This document shows, piece by piece, positions 34,950 through 46,828 of a stretch of 64,000 bases of DNA. The notes under the pieces are model-generated. The model did no database searches and was not told the origin of the DNA. It saw nothing but the letters and a program-made list of their open reading frames with translations. The first letter of the stretch is position 1; the number at the start of each line of letters is the position of its first letter. Source of the stretch: Annulohypoxylon bovei var. microspora (Eukaryota; Ascomycota; Sordariomycetes; Xylariales; Hypoxylaceae); NCBI GenBank assembly GCA_022836615.1, contig MU405248.1:62001-126000 (forward strand). The letters run 5' to 3'. Made by a program: the position numbers and the translations under genes.

Positions 34950-36665
34950 TTAAGCGGCGTTAGTGATTGTGTCCAGCCAGGCGAAGGTCGACATGTCCAC
35001 CTGTCCCTTATCGGCAAGCTCCTGGAGTGTGGTTCTGATTCTCTCAATCTCCGGCTTCGCCGCGACCACCGCCGCCGATCGGCTCTGGTACTCTCGGAAC
35101 GCGGTCAGGTTCAAGATGAAGTTCTCGCCTCGTTTGGTGACTCCCGCAGGAGGCTGCTCGGCCTGCTCTACTCCCATTTTAGCCTTGTACGTCGACAACT
35201 CATCCCGCACTTTCTTCAGTTCTAGGGAATTCTCTTCATATTGGGTCCTGCTAGCGTTTCTTTCCGCCTCCGCCTCTGCTATTTTCTGCGCGACCGTGCT
35301 CGCGTCCTGGCCCTGGTTCTGTTCGTAGATCTTGTTGAGATGTTGTAGTCGCTTTAGTTCCTCTTCGTGCGCCGTGCTCAGGGTTTTGAGGTTGATGGAT
35401 TCTTTTCGTAGCTCGGAGAGTTCGATAAACATTTTCCCATTGTTGTCTTCTAGCTCCTTGTTTCTCTTGTCCCAAGCCGTCGTCCGGTCAGGGGCTGATG
35501 GCTCTGGCACCGTGACTACGGTCGGCCGGTTCTCCATCTCCTTGGTGTACTGCGTGTTCGGGCGATCTGAAAAGGCCGGGAGGCAGAAGATGGGACCGTG
35601 GCCGGAACCGTTCAATCGGTAATACCTAGTCGAGAGGTCCACGTGGGCGATGCCTCGGAGAAGATCCTCGTCACTTCCATTCACCTTTTCCTCTTTACGT
35701 CGTAGCGGGGCTCCTACCACATTCTGTTTTACCCACGTGTTATCCTGGGTCGCAAGCCATGCCTCCTTTTTATCGAGCATCTGGTGGATGAAATTGAAGA
35801 CATCTTCCCCGGCGTTGGCCAATATCCATCGATCTTGCGGGAAGACGATTTCTCTGCCAGACCGCCCATCGGGTCCCGACATGCTCAGGTGTTGCGCCGG
35901 GACAATGGCCTCGTTCGCAAGAATATCCAAAGAGTTGGCATAGGCGATTTCAAGCTCGTGCATGCGGCCCACGAGGTGCTGTGTGAACATGATCCACTGG
36001 CCGACAAATGTTTGCCTTGCCTTGGGTAGATCTGGATTCGTGGCCACTTCCTCCTCCTCTGTAGGAAGGATCCCGAGCAGTCCGCCCATGGCCGAGTACT
36101 CGTGGTCGAGTCTCTCAAGGCACTCGTTGGCGTGCATGAGCAACGTCATGTGAGTTTGGAACGGTCGCAGTGGCTCCAACTCGTGTTCGATATGTTTGAT
36201 AGGGACCTCCGACAACGGGCAGTGGAATTCCACTCCTTTCTCGTCGCTATTCCGTTTGATTAGATTTACCAGACTGTTGAGCGGCTTTCGGTGCGCCTTA
36301 TCGATATTGTCGTAGGGTTCCTGCAAATTGTCTAGCCAGTCGTAAGCCTGTTCTACGCCAAACTCTATCCCGGCCTCCGAAAGATGGGTTCTATTTTCGA
36401 GATTGGCGTTGTCGATCTCACCAGCTTTCAAACTCGGCGCAATGGTAGATATCAAATAGGCCAGAGACTGGGCGTGCCGTTTCAGAGCTTCTAAAGTTGG
36501 CGGCCGGCCAGCAGTGGACAGGTAGCCGCAGTTGACGTGCCCGAGCATTTTCATATCGCCTGGGTTTTCGTGATGGTGGTTAGAGAAGTAAGGCCTCGCC
36601 CAATGGGTCGGCCCGACGTAGCCCTCCATGCCTTCGTAGACATCTTTCAGCGCCCCGGTGGTCAT
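34950..36665 (-). CDS. Unrecognised coiled-coil protein, 571 residues
   Basis: An uninterrupted frame. The first ATG is at 36,665 (MTTGALKDVYEGMEGYVG). The open frame extends a few codons further without an ATG, so a small upstream exon is possible. Residues 1-380 are mixed helical sequence with conserved-looking clusters rich in H, W and Y ('HWARPYFSNHHHENPGDMK', 'RWILANAGEDVFNFIHQMLD'). Residues about 390-510 have heptad character ('ELSELRKESINLKTLSTAHEEELKRL', 'AEAEAERNASRTQ'), predicting a coiled coil. There is no signal peptide or membrane segment. I do not recognise the family and propose no function. The even codon use and long intact frame make it a real gene. Confidence 0.75.
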   Translation of the reverse strand: MTTGALKDVYEGMEGYVGPTHWARPYFSNHHHENPGDMKMLGHVNCGYLSTAGRPPTLEALKRHAQSLAYLISTIAPSLKAGEIDNANLENRTHLSEAGIEFGVEQAYDWLDNLQEPYDNIDKAHRKPLNSLVNLIKRNSDEKGVEFHCPLSEVPIKHIEHELEPLRPFQTHMTLLMHANECLERLDHEYSAMGGLLGILPTEEEEVATNPDLPKARQTFVGQWIMFTQHLVGRMHELEIAYANSLDILANEAIVPAQHLSMSGPDGRSGREIVFPQDRWILANAGEDVFNFIHQMLDKKEAWLATQDNTWVKQNVVGAPLRRKEEKVNGSDEDLLRGIAHVDLSTRYYRLNGSGHGPIFCLPAFSDRPNTQYTKEMENRPTVVTVPEPSAPDRTTAWDKRNKELEDNNGKMFIELSELRKESINLKTLSTAHEEELKRLQHLNKIYEQNQGQDASTVAQKIAEAEAERNASRTQYEENSLELKKVRDELSTYKAKMGVEQAEQPPAGVTKRGENFILNLTAFREYQSRSAAVVAAKPEIERIRTTLQELADKGQVDMSTFAWLDTITNAA

Positions 36666-39384
36666 TTCGGCAGCAATCTTACTCGGCACACCTTTTGGTA
36701 AGTGGGGTTAAGGAGACAACAGTGGTCGTAACAATATAGATACCTCTTGAGACGAGTGAAAGATAGACGAAGAAAATAATTACAGTTACGGGGGCTATTC
36801 TTGATGAGGCATCATAAAGGAGAAAGGAGGTCCTCCTCGCCGGAATGTTAAGACAATTCATTGAGCCATCCAACATTCCAGTGTTATTTGGTAGTTCCGA
36901 ATATTGCCAAACAATGAAAACGGCCTGGAAAATGTCTACCTTGGATATTTTCTTTCAACACAAATTCATGAGGACGCAAAGAGAAAGAGCCTCGTCGTTA
37001 CCTGGGTACCTGAGAGGTAGACACCGATCCCAACAGAAAAGTGAGGAGGGGAATTATAAAGTTAACGACTGAATTTGCTTGTCTATACATATTTTGGAGT
37101 AATTATTTGAAGAAAGAGTAGGTAATACTCTAATTATCGTATAAACTCGATCATATTAGGGAGCAATGGAGATAGAGACATAGAGTTGCTCTGCCCAACC
37201 GCTTAGGTAGGTAGCTATCCGGATTCGGTCGCCTCGAAATAGGAGCTTGGCTGTCTCACTGCATACAGCAACACATGATGCTTTCGGTCAAGCCCACCTT
37301 GGTTCTAGAAAATACATTTTAGAACCGGTGCCGTGTTGGAATGAGTCAAATTTGCTGCAGAATGTTTTGCCGTAACCATGGCTTTGTTTTATGTCTTACA
37401 TAAAATAAAGCCTTAATGCATCTAATCAGCCACATATCATTTCCTCAATTGACGACGTCAGATTGCTATCGACATAGAATGATAGGGTATACTAGATAGA
37501 GGCAGCCGTATACTTGATTCGAATATAGCAGAAGGCATTGAGTCTAGGCAGACCCACTGTATATATGTGACCTGATGCACGAGGCTTAGCTGATAAAGCG
37601 CTTCCAACGAGTCAGGTTTCCATCTTTACACACCTATGTAAGAGGTAAATTACCCAATGGCGCCATGTCGTAAGAGTCTAGCCGGTTTAGAATACCTGGG
37701 GAAAAGTAAAGGGCATTCACTACATATGTACTATGTGCAGTATGTGACGAATCGTGGAGACACGACACAACAATATATACTACTACTATACACAAATCAG
37801 TCAACGTACGAGCTGAAGCTTCAGGTGTAACACGACCGCATATTTCGCCACGGGATAAAATACCACGATGACAACGACGACAACGACGATGTCCATCGGA
37901 GGCCTAGCGCATAAATTTTAGTGTCCAGGTATAGCTCGTATACTATCAATTTCGTGACAGTAGTACCGCGCGGGTGCCCCGATACGCAAGCGGGTTCATG
38001 CAATTATATTTAACGCCAGGATCTTATGGCTAAGAATGGAATAGTCCACATCCACATGTTAGCTGCAAAAGCTCATTAGTTGGATGAAACTGGTAGGGAT
38101 TAGCCAGGCCGTCGCAAGCCTCAAGCGCAAACGGATCTTTAATAGTCTTGGTTTAATGTACCGATAGTCTGATGTCATTGATCGATTAGAGCGAACTAAT
38201 GAACAGAACAGCCGAGATCATAGGAGTGCATTGTAAGGAGGATCCTAGAGCTTTATTACCTACACCTATCGTTCTGCTTTCGTTTTCCCTTTCCCCAACC
38301 TGCAAGCCTACATACCTGCTTCTCTGCCTTTGCCCTGCAGTAACGTAACCTGCAAGCTGATCTTGGAAATTTGTAACATCGAGTGCTGAACCCAATGAAT
38401 TGAAAGAGTGTTGGGAGCTTTGTCCTACATCTTTAGATGGTAGCTCCATTTTTCGATAGGTTGAGGTCATACACAATATATGAGGTAAGTAGTTGAGCTT
38501 CGTACGGAGAGTCAAGATCCATTGAAGATATTAATTATAGGTACCTAACTAGCTCATAATATCAGGCGTACCTTACGTTGTCAATCCCTTCAGCTAAAAA
38601 TCTAGACTTTTTTCCCCATCTGAACTAAAAACTCAATTTTCATCATCAGCCGACCGTCTAAACTTATCGGGGAGTAGCTGTCTACTGTTGAAGGGAAAGA
38701 CTGGACACTCTGACACGTTAGTGAAGTCTAAAGTCTAAAAGGAAATTGGAAAGTTCCAAGGATAAGAAAAGCGTGGGTCAACTGGACAGGGGTATGTGCA
38801 ATCACCGTCATTTTCTTCCCTTCTCCTCCCCACGCCATTGCAACTGATGCAGCCAAATCCTGGTTCCCGTTAAAAGCTTGTGAAGATCTCATTGCAGGGG
38901 ATTTTTTAAAATCCTGAATTCAGGAATTTCTTGGAAACCTCAGACAACTGGCAGATGTGGGAGGTATACACGAGTTCCAAGCTGCTCATGAGGATTCACA
39001 TTATTATATCAAATACCAGTCGTACGGACCACAATCCACACGTCTGACCCTCGCTCCTTTCTTTTCTTTATAACCACTTTTTTCTGGGATTGGAGTCGAT
39101 GATAATACATCCCAGATCTACGGAACGGCGATCGCTGACCAATATCCGGGGTTGATAGTTACCTCTTCCGTCCAATTATACGTAGCCGCCTACGTTGGTG
39201 GTAGACTGACCCATTTTTGGTTTCCTCCCTTTTCTACTACACGCGTCGCCTGTGAAAATCATTCTCGGCGTTGTCAACAAGCTCTCTCCCAACTTCCAAC
39301 TCTATCTAGAGCTTAGTTGGCGTCATTCTGTCGGCCAAAACTCCCATTGTTTATATCAAACAATAGGAACTGCCAACAGTCAAG
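36666..39384. other. Divergent intergenic region between the coiled-coil gene and CSC1
   Basis: 2.7 kb with two divergent promoters at its ends. The middle is AT-rich with no open frame of note. Confidence 0.4.
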
Positions 39385-42244
39385 ATGAGCAACCAAGGGG
39401 AAGCGACTGACACTCCCGCGGCTTCGGCTCAATGTATGATCCCAACTAATTATGTCTTGATATTACGACTCACTAACAAATTTCGACAGCGCTTTATTTG
39501 ACTTTGGCCCCTGTTGCTTTGGTGGCTGGCGTCTACTTCGCTCTTTTCCTAGTCTTACGAAAGAGCCAGAGGCGTTACTACGCCCCGCGAACTTATCTAG
39601 GAAGTCTTCGTCCAAGGTAGGACATTGATTTTATATAAAGTTATATTTTGAAAACGAGTTGTTTGCTGACTTTACATCATGCAGTGAACGATCACCGGCT
39701 CTTCCCAATGGCCTCTTTAATTGGATTGGCCCGTTTTGGAAAATTCCAGAAATCCATTCATTACAGCATCAGTCTTTAGATGCATATCTCTTCTTACGAT
39801 TTTTACGCATCATAGTCGTAATCTGTTTTGTGGGCTGTTGCATACTCTGGCCGGTGCTTTTCCCGGTAAACGCGACAGGACATGGAAGTGCTGAGCAGGT
39901 TGATATACTGTCCTATTCTCACATTGATAAAAACACGGAATCGAACCGATACTATGCCCATACCTTTATGGCCTGGATTTTCTATGGATTCGTCATGTAT
40001 ATGATCATGCGCGAATCCATCTTCTACGTCAATTTGCGACAGGCGTTCCTGCTCTCACCTTTCTACGCGAACCGCATCTCTTCTCGAACTGTGCTCTTCG
40101 TCTCCGTACCCGACGAATATCTTGACGAGGCTAAAGTACGAAAAGTGTTTGGCGACTCGGTCAAGAACGTTTGGATCACTGGAGATACGGAGAAGCTCGA
40201 TGAGATCGTTAAAGAGCGAGATGAGGTAGCTATGAAGTTGGAGAAGGCTGAAGTCAAATTGATAAAGCTTGCCAACGAAAACCGTCTTAAGGCCTTGAAG
40301 AAGAATAAGGGAAGCTCCAGCGAAACGGCCGAAGCTCCCGCTGACGCAGAGTCGGGGAGCTTAGCTGCGCGTTGGGTCCCTGAGAAGAAACGACCAACCC
40401 ACCGACTTGGACTCCTTGGTCTCGTGGGTAAGAAGGTCGATACTATTAACTGGTGCCGAACGGAATTGGAACGACTCATCCCGGCTGTCGACGCTGCTCA
40501 AAATGAATACCGTACCGGAAATTATAAGAAAATCCCTAGTGTATTCGTCGAATTCGCCCATCAAGCTGATGCCGAGTCGGCATACCAAGTTTTGGCACAT
40601 CATCAAGCTCTGCGCATGTCACCCAAATACATCGGCATTACGCCTGGTGAGGTTGTCTGGAGTTCGTTGAAGGTATCGTGGTGGCAAAGGATCGTTCGCA
40701 GATTTGCAGTACTTGGCTTCATTACCGCAATGATTATCTTCTGGGCAATCCCCGTTGCTGTCGTCGGCATAATTTCGAATGTTAGCTACATTGCGAACAA
40801 AGTCTTCTTCCTCAAGTGGCTTTTGTCAATCCCGTCCGTTGTTCTAGGACTCATCCAAGGGTTGTTGCCCAGTGTTGCCCTCTCAATCCTCATGTCACTT
40901 GTGCCTGTAGTCATGAGATGTAAGTTTTACATGCCTTTATCATTCTCCCTGAATAATGTGGCTAATACTATATAAACAGTGTGCGCCAAACTCTCGGGAG
41001 AACCTTCTCTGTCGCGAGTCGAGCTATTCACCCAGAACGCATATTTTGCTTTCCAGCTTGTCCAGGTGTTCTTGATAACAACGGTCTCCTCGTCGGCAGC
41101 GGCAGTCACAACGAAAATTATCAACGACCCTAGTTCGGTCACAAGTTTACTCTCAGAGAACCTTCCCAAAGCCTCTAATTTCTACATCTCGTATTTCATT
41201 GTACAGGGCTTGGGTGTTGCCTCAGGCGTTGTCTCACAGGTCGTCGGATTTGCCATTTTCACGCTGATGTACAAATACCTCTCTGGCACCCCCCGTGCGC
41301 TCTACAAGAAGTGGGCAAATCTCAGCGCTATATCCTGGGGTAGCGTTATGCCGGTATATACCAACATTGCCGTGATCAGTAAGACCCTTCAGATCTAAAT
41401 TTTTATGAGATCCATATTAACAATATACCTAGGTATTACGTATGCTGCCATTGCACCATTGGTACTTGGTTTCGCCACTGTCGGTCTTTCACTTTTCTAC
41501 CTCGCATGGCGGTATAATGTTTTCTTCGTCACCGACACCAGTATCGACACTCGAGGCCTAATCTACCCCAGAGCATTGAAACAGCTCTTTTCCGGAATCT
41601 ATATCTCTGAGCTGTGCATGATCGGAATCTTCGCTACATCCGTAGCGATCGGTCCCTTAATCCTCATGATTGCATTCCTCATTTTCACCGTCCTGTTCCA
41701 CTTGACCATTAACAGCGCCATTGACCCTCTACTTTACAATCTGCCGAGGACTCTCGGGGCTGAAGCCGAATTTAAGAAGTTTCACGTGGAGAGTGCTGCT
41801 ACCCGAAACGGTACCCACTCTACTACTCGAAATGGCCATCAGGATGACGTTCAGGATGGCATTCCGGACGCTGAGAAGGTGTCCTCTGCCGATACTGCCG
41901 TGGCTGGGAAGAAGCCGGGATTCTTATCCAAGTTCCTAAAGCCGTGGCAATACTGTGATTATGAGGCAATGTGCAAACTTGTACCCCACGACGCGATTGA
42001 CACGGATAGTCTGTATACAGACGAGATCGAGCGGAACGCCTACTTCCCACCTTCAGTTAGCAGCGGCACACCGCTGTTGTGGATCCCGGAGGACTCTATG
42101 GGTATCTCGAAACAGGAAGTCCGAGACACGAGCAAGGTGATCCCGATTACTGACGAAGGTTGCACGTTGAACGACAAGAACACCTTGGAATGGGACACTG
42201 AGACCGTGCGCCCGCCTGTTTGGGAGGAGAAGATCTACTATTGA
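39385..42244 (+). CDS. CSC1: Csc1/Phm7 (TMEM63/OSCA) family cation channel
   Basis: Exons: 39385-39433, 39490-39616, 39685-40919, 40980-41378 and 41433-42244 (introns 56, 68, 60 and 54 bp), encoding 873 residues. The family's three-part layout is clear. The N-terminal RSN1-type part has an extracellular end, a first membrane segment ('LYLTLAPVALVAGVYFALFLVL') and further segments before 'NRYYAHTFMAWIFYGFVMY'. The cytosolic domain (about 190-350) carries 'SRTVLFVSVPDEYLDE' and the RRM-like 'AFVEFAHQADAESAYQ'-type strand ('PSVFVEFAHQADAESAYQV'). The channel part has 'PSVVLGLIQGLLPSVALSILM', 'RVELFTQNAYFAFQLVQVF', 'QGLGVASGVVSQVVGF' and 'YAAIAPLVLGFATVGLSLFYL'. OSCA/TMEM63 proteins are osmotically or mechanically gated cation channels. 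Splice sites restore the frame through conserved blocks. Confidence 0.93.
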
Positions 42245-43010
42245 GTTCAGTATCTATGAGGTATTAGCCTCACAAACACCACACCTAATGCGACTCGGGA
42301 ATGAGTATGTTTAGGATATGATATCCCAGTTTCTCATCATGGTCGTTACGTATAGTCTGTTGGTTTACGATGCCAAGTTTTGATCGATGCATCAGGATGA
42401 AATCTTTCTTTTGGGGTCTGTTATTGTTTGGGGCAGTTGAAGTCGATGAATGATTAAGGATATCACCGGTAGGAGTGCTGATGTCTATTATACCCGCCTG
42501 ACGAAGAGGAAGTGTTTAGTATCATGTCAAGTTAATAATCAATCCTAATAATGAAGAATCATGATATTCAATTTCAATATCGCAAAGTTTCAATAAACTC
42601 TTCAATTTTGACTTCAATTCTTTCTTTCTGATTGTTTGAATTCTTCTCACTCTGAGACATGCACAAAGTAGTTTCCTGATTGGTCAACTTACATATATTA
42701 TGTAAGCGAAGGCGTTCAGGTGGCCGCTAAAAAGAGCCAAGGCTGGTGTGATTTAGCCAATCACAATTACGGCTGCTTGTCTCATGACGTCCCACCCCCA
42801 ACCTTGCGTGTAGTTGACCTCCTTAGCTTTATTGCTCCACTGTTCGTTTGTCTTCCCCCATATCTTCAATCTGTTGAACAGACCAGCCTCCGCAAACGCA
42901 ACCACACAACCACTTACGACACCATCGTCTATCTCACTCACTCATTTGAGTGATACTTAACACCTACCTAATCCGTCCGAATCGAGAAAATATCACCACC
43001 CTAATTCGCA
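42245..43010. other. Intergenic region CSC1 to NPC2-like gene
   Basis: 3' UTR of CSC1, then the promoter and leader of the next gene on the same strand. A CCAAT word lies at about 42,757-42,761 (agccaatcac). No other gene seen. Confidence 0.4.
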
Positions 43011-43714
43011 ATGAAATTTTCTACTGCCTGTGTGGCAGCTCTTTCTGCCAGTACAGCTTCGGCTGGAAGCTGGTTCGGCAACTCCCAAAGTGTCATCGTT
43101 AAGGATGCGCAGAAGGTTCCTGGTGAATCTCCCCTCGAGTTCTGCGATACGGACCACAGCAGCGACATTATAAAGATCGAGAGTGTCGACTTATCGCCTA
43201 ACCCTCCCGAGACGTACGTTTGTCCAGTTGTACTCGAAAGATGAAGGAGTCAGCGAATAGAAAGGCCTATCTTCTAACTAATGAATGTTGCATATAGTGG
43301 CTCCGAGCTAGTTATCCAGGCTACGGGAACCGTATACGAGCCTATCACAGAGGGCGCCACCGTTAACCTCGTCGTCAAGTATGGTCTGATCCGCCTGATT
43401 AGCACCACGGCCAGCTTGTGTGAACAAATCGAGAATGTCGATCTCAAGTGTCCCATCGAGAAGGGTCCCCTGTCTATCACCAAATCCGTCGAAATCCCCA
43501 AGGAGGTCCCTCCTGTATGTTTCCCCAGTCTAGGAAGAACGTCATGCGAAGTTGGTATTAACAAGTGGTACAGGGAACTTACAACGTCTACGCCGAGGTT
43601 GTCAACGCCGATGGCACAACCCCCGTCACCTGCCTCCAGGCCACAGTGAAGTTCGGTGGTAGCAAGTCGGACTTGTCGTCAGATATGTCGTCAGACTTGT
43701 CGATCGAACTGTAG
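43011..43714 (+). CDS. NPC2: ML-domain lipid-transfer protein (Npc2 / PG-PI transfer protein)
   Basis: Exons 43011-43213, 43298-43514 and 43574-43714 (introns 84 and 59 bp) give 186 residues. A signal peptide (MKFSTACVAALSASTASA) is followed by a short pro-region and the ML domain, with 'VPGESPLEFCDT', 'DIIKIESVDLSPNPPE', 'GSELVIQATGTVYEPITEGA', 'LCEQIENVDLKCPIEKGP' and 'TYNVYAEVVNADGTTPVTCLQATVKF'. The cysteines expected to form the family's disulphides are present (C46, C124 or near, C133 region, and the late TCLQ cysteine). A short Ser/Asp-rich C-terminal extension repeats SDLSSDM-like units and is outside the family core. Npc2 proteins bind sterols or phospholipids in the vacuole or lysosome lumen; the fungal name is phosphatidylglycerol/phosphatidylinositol transfer protein. 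Confidence 0.92.
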
Positions 43715-44153
43715 ATTACTTCTGGGAAAATGAGACGAGACTTGTGTCACCACCTTGGAGATGGGGATCGAATTTCAACCTGGATTGACGATTACTACGC
43801 ATGGCATGGCACTCTTTTGACGGACGCGAGGACACTTTTTCTACGTCTGTATTTGTATGGACTTAATAGCATCACAGTTTGATTTTTTTTTGCTCCCGCG
43901 AGTCTGTTTCAATATTTTCTGATACCGCATGGTGTGATGAAGGCACGTAATCACATGAGTTTAGCATTAGTCGCGCATATACAATGATACCCCGTAAGGG
44001 CGTTTTCGAGTCTTTGAACCCTGGCCTGAAACCTCCGCTGCTGCTTTGCAAACCATGAATCCTGATGCTCAAGAATGATGGATATGTATAATACAATCCT
44101 GACCTCGTAGCCAGCTCGTAATAGTAGTTGTATGAAACCAGTAGACAATGCCT
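43715..44153. other. Shared 3' region of NPC2-like gene and VMA7
   Basis: The flanking genes converge here; it should contain two 3' UTRs. No gene seen. Confidence 0.4.
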
Positions 44154-44681
44154 CTACTCTCCAAAGAGACGCCTCACTCTTCTCAGCACGCTGTCCTTCT
44201 CGGGGTCGTATGGGTGCTCTTTGCTAGGGATCTCGAGTATGGTAGGGAAGGCAGCCGTATAGGTATCGATTCGATGCCTGATCTTGTCGGCGACATGTTG
44301 ATTGATCAATATGATGCCGATATCCTTGCGCTGCGTGGTAAACGAATCGAAGGCGGCCTCGATGGCTGAGTTGTCCGTCTTATTATCGACGACTAGGAAG
44401 TTCTTCTGCGAGTCCGGCGGGTTCGTGACATGCTAAGAGTATCGTCCTCGTCAATATGCACCTAGCTTAGAGTTTGATAGACTGATATTTGGCTTCAAAT
44501 AGCAGAAAAATACACGTTGAAGCTTACACCTATTCCTGCTAGTAGGAGGCCCGTGACTGAATCCTAATGAGTTCCAATATTAATCTTCTGAATAAGTGTC
44601 TGGCTGTGCGGCGGCTGCGCGAACCTCGTCACCGATAACGGCTAGGAATTGCCTATCCTTGTAGTCTGCGTGAGACGCCAT
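44154..44681 (-). CDS. VMA7: V-type proton ATPase subunit F
   Basis: Exons on the minus strand are 44681-44625, 44563-44528 and 44432-44154, encoding 123 residues, the usual length for this subunit. Conserved blocks: '[26 protein letters not shown]', spread over three exons, then 'FLVVDNKTDNSAIEAAFDSF', 'RKDIGIILINQHVADKIRHRID' and 'FPTILEIPSKEHPYDPEKDS'. Subunit F is part of the central stalk of the V1 sector, which couples ATP hydrolysis to rotation of the proton-pumping V0 ring on vacuole and Golgi membranes. The middle exon is only 36 bp. The first intron has a GTTCGC donor, weaker than usual, but reading through gives a stop after 16 codons. The gene is head-to-head with NUR1 and is easily missed because no single frame spans it. 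Confidence 0.92.
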
Positions 44682-45274
44682 ATTTGTGAGTCAATCGGAA
44701 TAGGCAGTAGTTGTGGTCTAGTCGAATTCGTTGGGCGTGTAGATTGTAGTTAATAGGAGATACCTAAGCAGATACCTAGCTCGAGATATCACAGGCTTGC
44801 GATAGGCACGGCTGAAACCTGGAAGGCAGAACCTTAGTGACAGCCGCTAAAAGGAAGCTCTGACCGCTTGAACTCTTTCCTCTGGTAGGCACCTACCCCG
44901 CCAATTCCTTAGGTACGTAGACGCCTAATCCAGTGAGGTGGCAGCCGCCATTTGCATCCATGTGCCTAAATGCCTAAAAGGATCCTAGCAGCTTGTAATA
45001 GGTAGCAACCGCGCCCCTGTAAAATTTCCAGGGTTCTCATTCAAAAATCTTTGTGACGTGCCATCGCCGTGTTTTCTTTCAAAAAAAGGTCAACAAAAGA
45101 AAATACGGACGCGGCCAGCAACGACAAACAGACGTCACCGCAGCACCCATCCCCCCTTCGCGCGGGAGAGTTCGCCGTTGCAAAACTAATACCGCCACAC
45201 ACGACGTGTGATGGGTATTTGCTAGGTAGCCGATTTTCCCGATCCGCCTGCAAGCAACGAAACGTCCTGTCGAA
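44682..45274. promoter_or_regulatory. Bidirectional promoter region, VMA7/NUR1
   Basis: 593 bp between two divergent start codons. Two promoters must lie here. No TATA box is certain. A minus-strand open stretch overlapping the NUR1 5' end is a shadow. Confidence 0.5.
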
Positions 45275-46828
45275 ATGCCTCCACGGCTGGTGCGTCGGAG
45301 ACCGCTCCTAGAGCGTGTCAAGGCCATGCTAAACCCCATGGACTTCCTGCTTTGGCTGTCCGAGGAGATAGAAACTCGCGACTGGGACTCCAAGCTTGTT
45401 GGTACACAGATGGGACTGGTTATGAACTTTGCGTTCCTCCTCGCTAGGGCCAATAGTGGTGGTTCTCGTGCGGTGGATCCTGTGTTCGACGAGGGGACGG
45501 TCTCTGGATGGTTTACCTTCCTCGTAAGTTTCACTTAGCCATCTATATATGGATGGATTTATCGGAGACGATAGAGCTTTTCTGGTTGCTAACCACGCTT
45601 GCATGTGGCTGCATAATAGGTCGGCACTCTAGTTTGGTCTCTTATTACCGCCTCGGCCTTCAATGCGACCTACACGATGTATCGATCTCGTCACTATCGA
45701 CTATTCGAAGCGGACGTCGAGAAGGAGCCTCAAACGCCTTCAGCGCACCGTGTCCGCGTCCAATCGTCACCGGTATCATCTTCGCCTCTCCGGCTCTTAA
45801 CAAATATGATAGGTACCGATAGTGCGGAATCGAGAGCGCATCCCGATCGGGCTCGGGACGTATGGGAGATATCAGTTTGGGATCCATTACCGATTTGCCT
45901 GCAGATATTTTGCTTGTTCAGTCCCGGCCACGTCCTTGTTTACACAATGTTTCTACCGTTAGCGCCTCTGGATGCGAGACCGAGCGTTACCGTCTTCAAC
46001 TGCATCGTGCTTCAGTGCATACTCTCAGCGCAGCTTCTTCTGTTCCAGAACAGATTTACGCAGCAAAACAAGGACACCGCCATTATCCAAAAGGAGGTTA
46101 TGCACGAATACGATACGAAGTTCGTCCATCCTAATCTTTATCCTAAAGTCAGGGATGCTGCAACACAAATATCGCAGGGTGAGGAGGGCGAGGACCTCGA
46201 CGAGGATATACAGGTTGGCACGCCTACCGTTCAGCTACGCCGAGGCTTCCGGACACGACCTAACCCCAACTACATTAAACATATTGATCCCGATCGTGCC
46301 ATTGGCCGATCAAACTTCAACAACTCCGGGAGTAGCTCTGGATTATTTACTCCCCCTGTCTCCACACGACATACCGACGCCTATGGCAGTGAGCTAAGGG
46401 GTCGCACTTCTGTAGCCACTGCCAAGACTCAATGGAAGGGTACGCCAGGCCTTCCTACATCTTTTAACCCCAACTCATCCCGTCGAGGACCTTCCAATGC
46501 TTCAACTTCCACTCCTAACTTTTCTGCCTCCATCTCTAGCACCCACCAGGCCCACCAGGTAGGCGATGGAGGTTACATGGGTGTATACACCCACCCGCAT
46601 TCACCCCTGAAAAAAGCCCCTAGTCTAGGAGAACTTCAGTATAGATCACCACGAAATAACAGCGAGATGGCTCAGCTCGAGCAATACCAATCGGCGAGAG
46701 ACCGCAGCAATAGCCCTACGAAGAGCTCTAGGAAAAGCACGGGGACTTTGACTGCTCAGCCGTCGAATAATTGGGGACGGCCGACTCAAGCACCTTCTTA
46801 CGAGAGATATCCGTCTATGTGGCGGTAG
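45275..46828 (+). CDS. NUR1: Nuclear rim protein 1 (Nur1/Mug154 family, DUF2418)
   Basis: Exons 45275-45523 and 45620-46828 (intron 96 bp) encode 485 residues. The N-terminus MPPRLVRRRPLLERVKAMLNP and 'DFLLWLSEEIETRDWD' are characteristic of the family. Hydrophobic segments occur around 'LVMNFAFLLA', 'FTFLVGTLVWSLITAASAF', 'PICLQIFCLFSPGHVLVYTMFL' and 'FNCIVLQCILSAQLLLF'. The block 'ESRAHPDRARDVWE' and 'KEVMHEYDTKFVHPNLYP' are also conserved. The C-terminal 200 residues are disordered, rich in S, P, N and R. Yeast Nur1 sits in the inner nuclear membrane with Heh1/Src1 and helps tether rDNA and silent chromatin to the nuclear periphery; that role here is by homology. Confidence 0.92.

Noticed and set aside
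36679..36876. Possible upstream exon of the coiled-coil gene with a hydrophobic segment
   Set aside because: A join would need a weak GTATCT donor and no clear branch site; the plain ATG at 36,665 is simpler.
45079..45534. 151-codon minus-strand frame between VMA7 and NUR1
   Set aside because: Overlaps the conserved NUR1 first exon antisense; no protein features.
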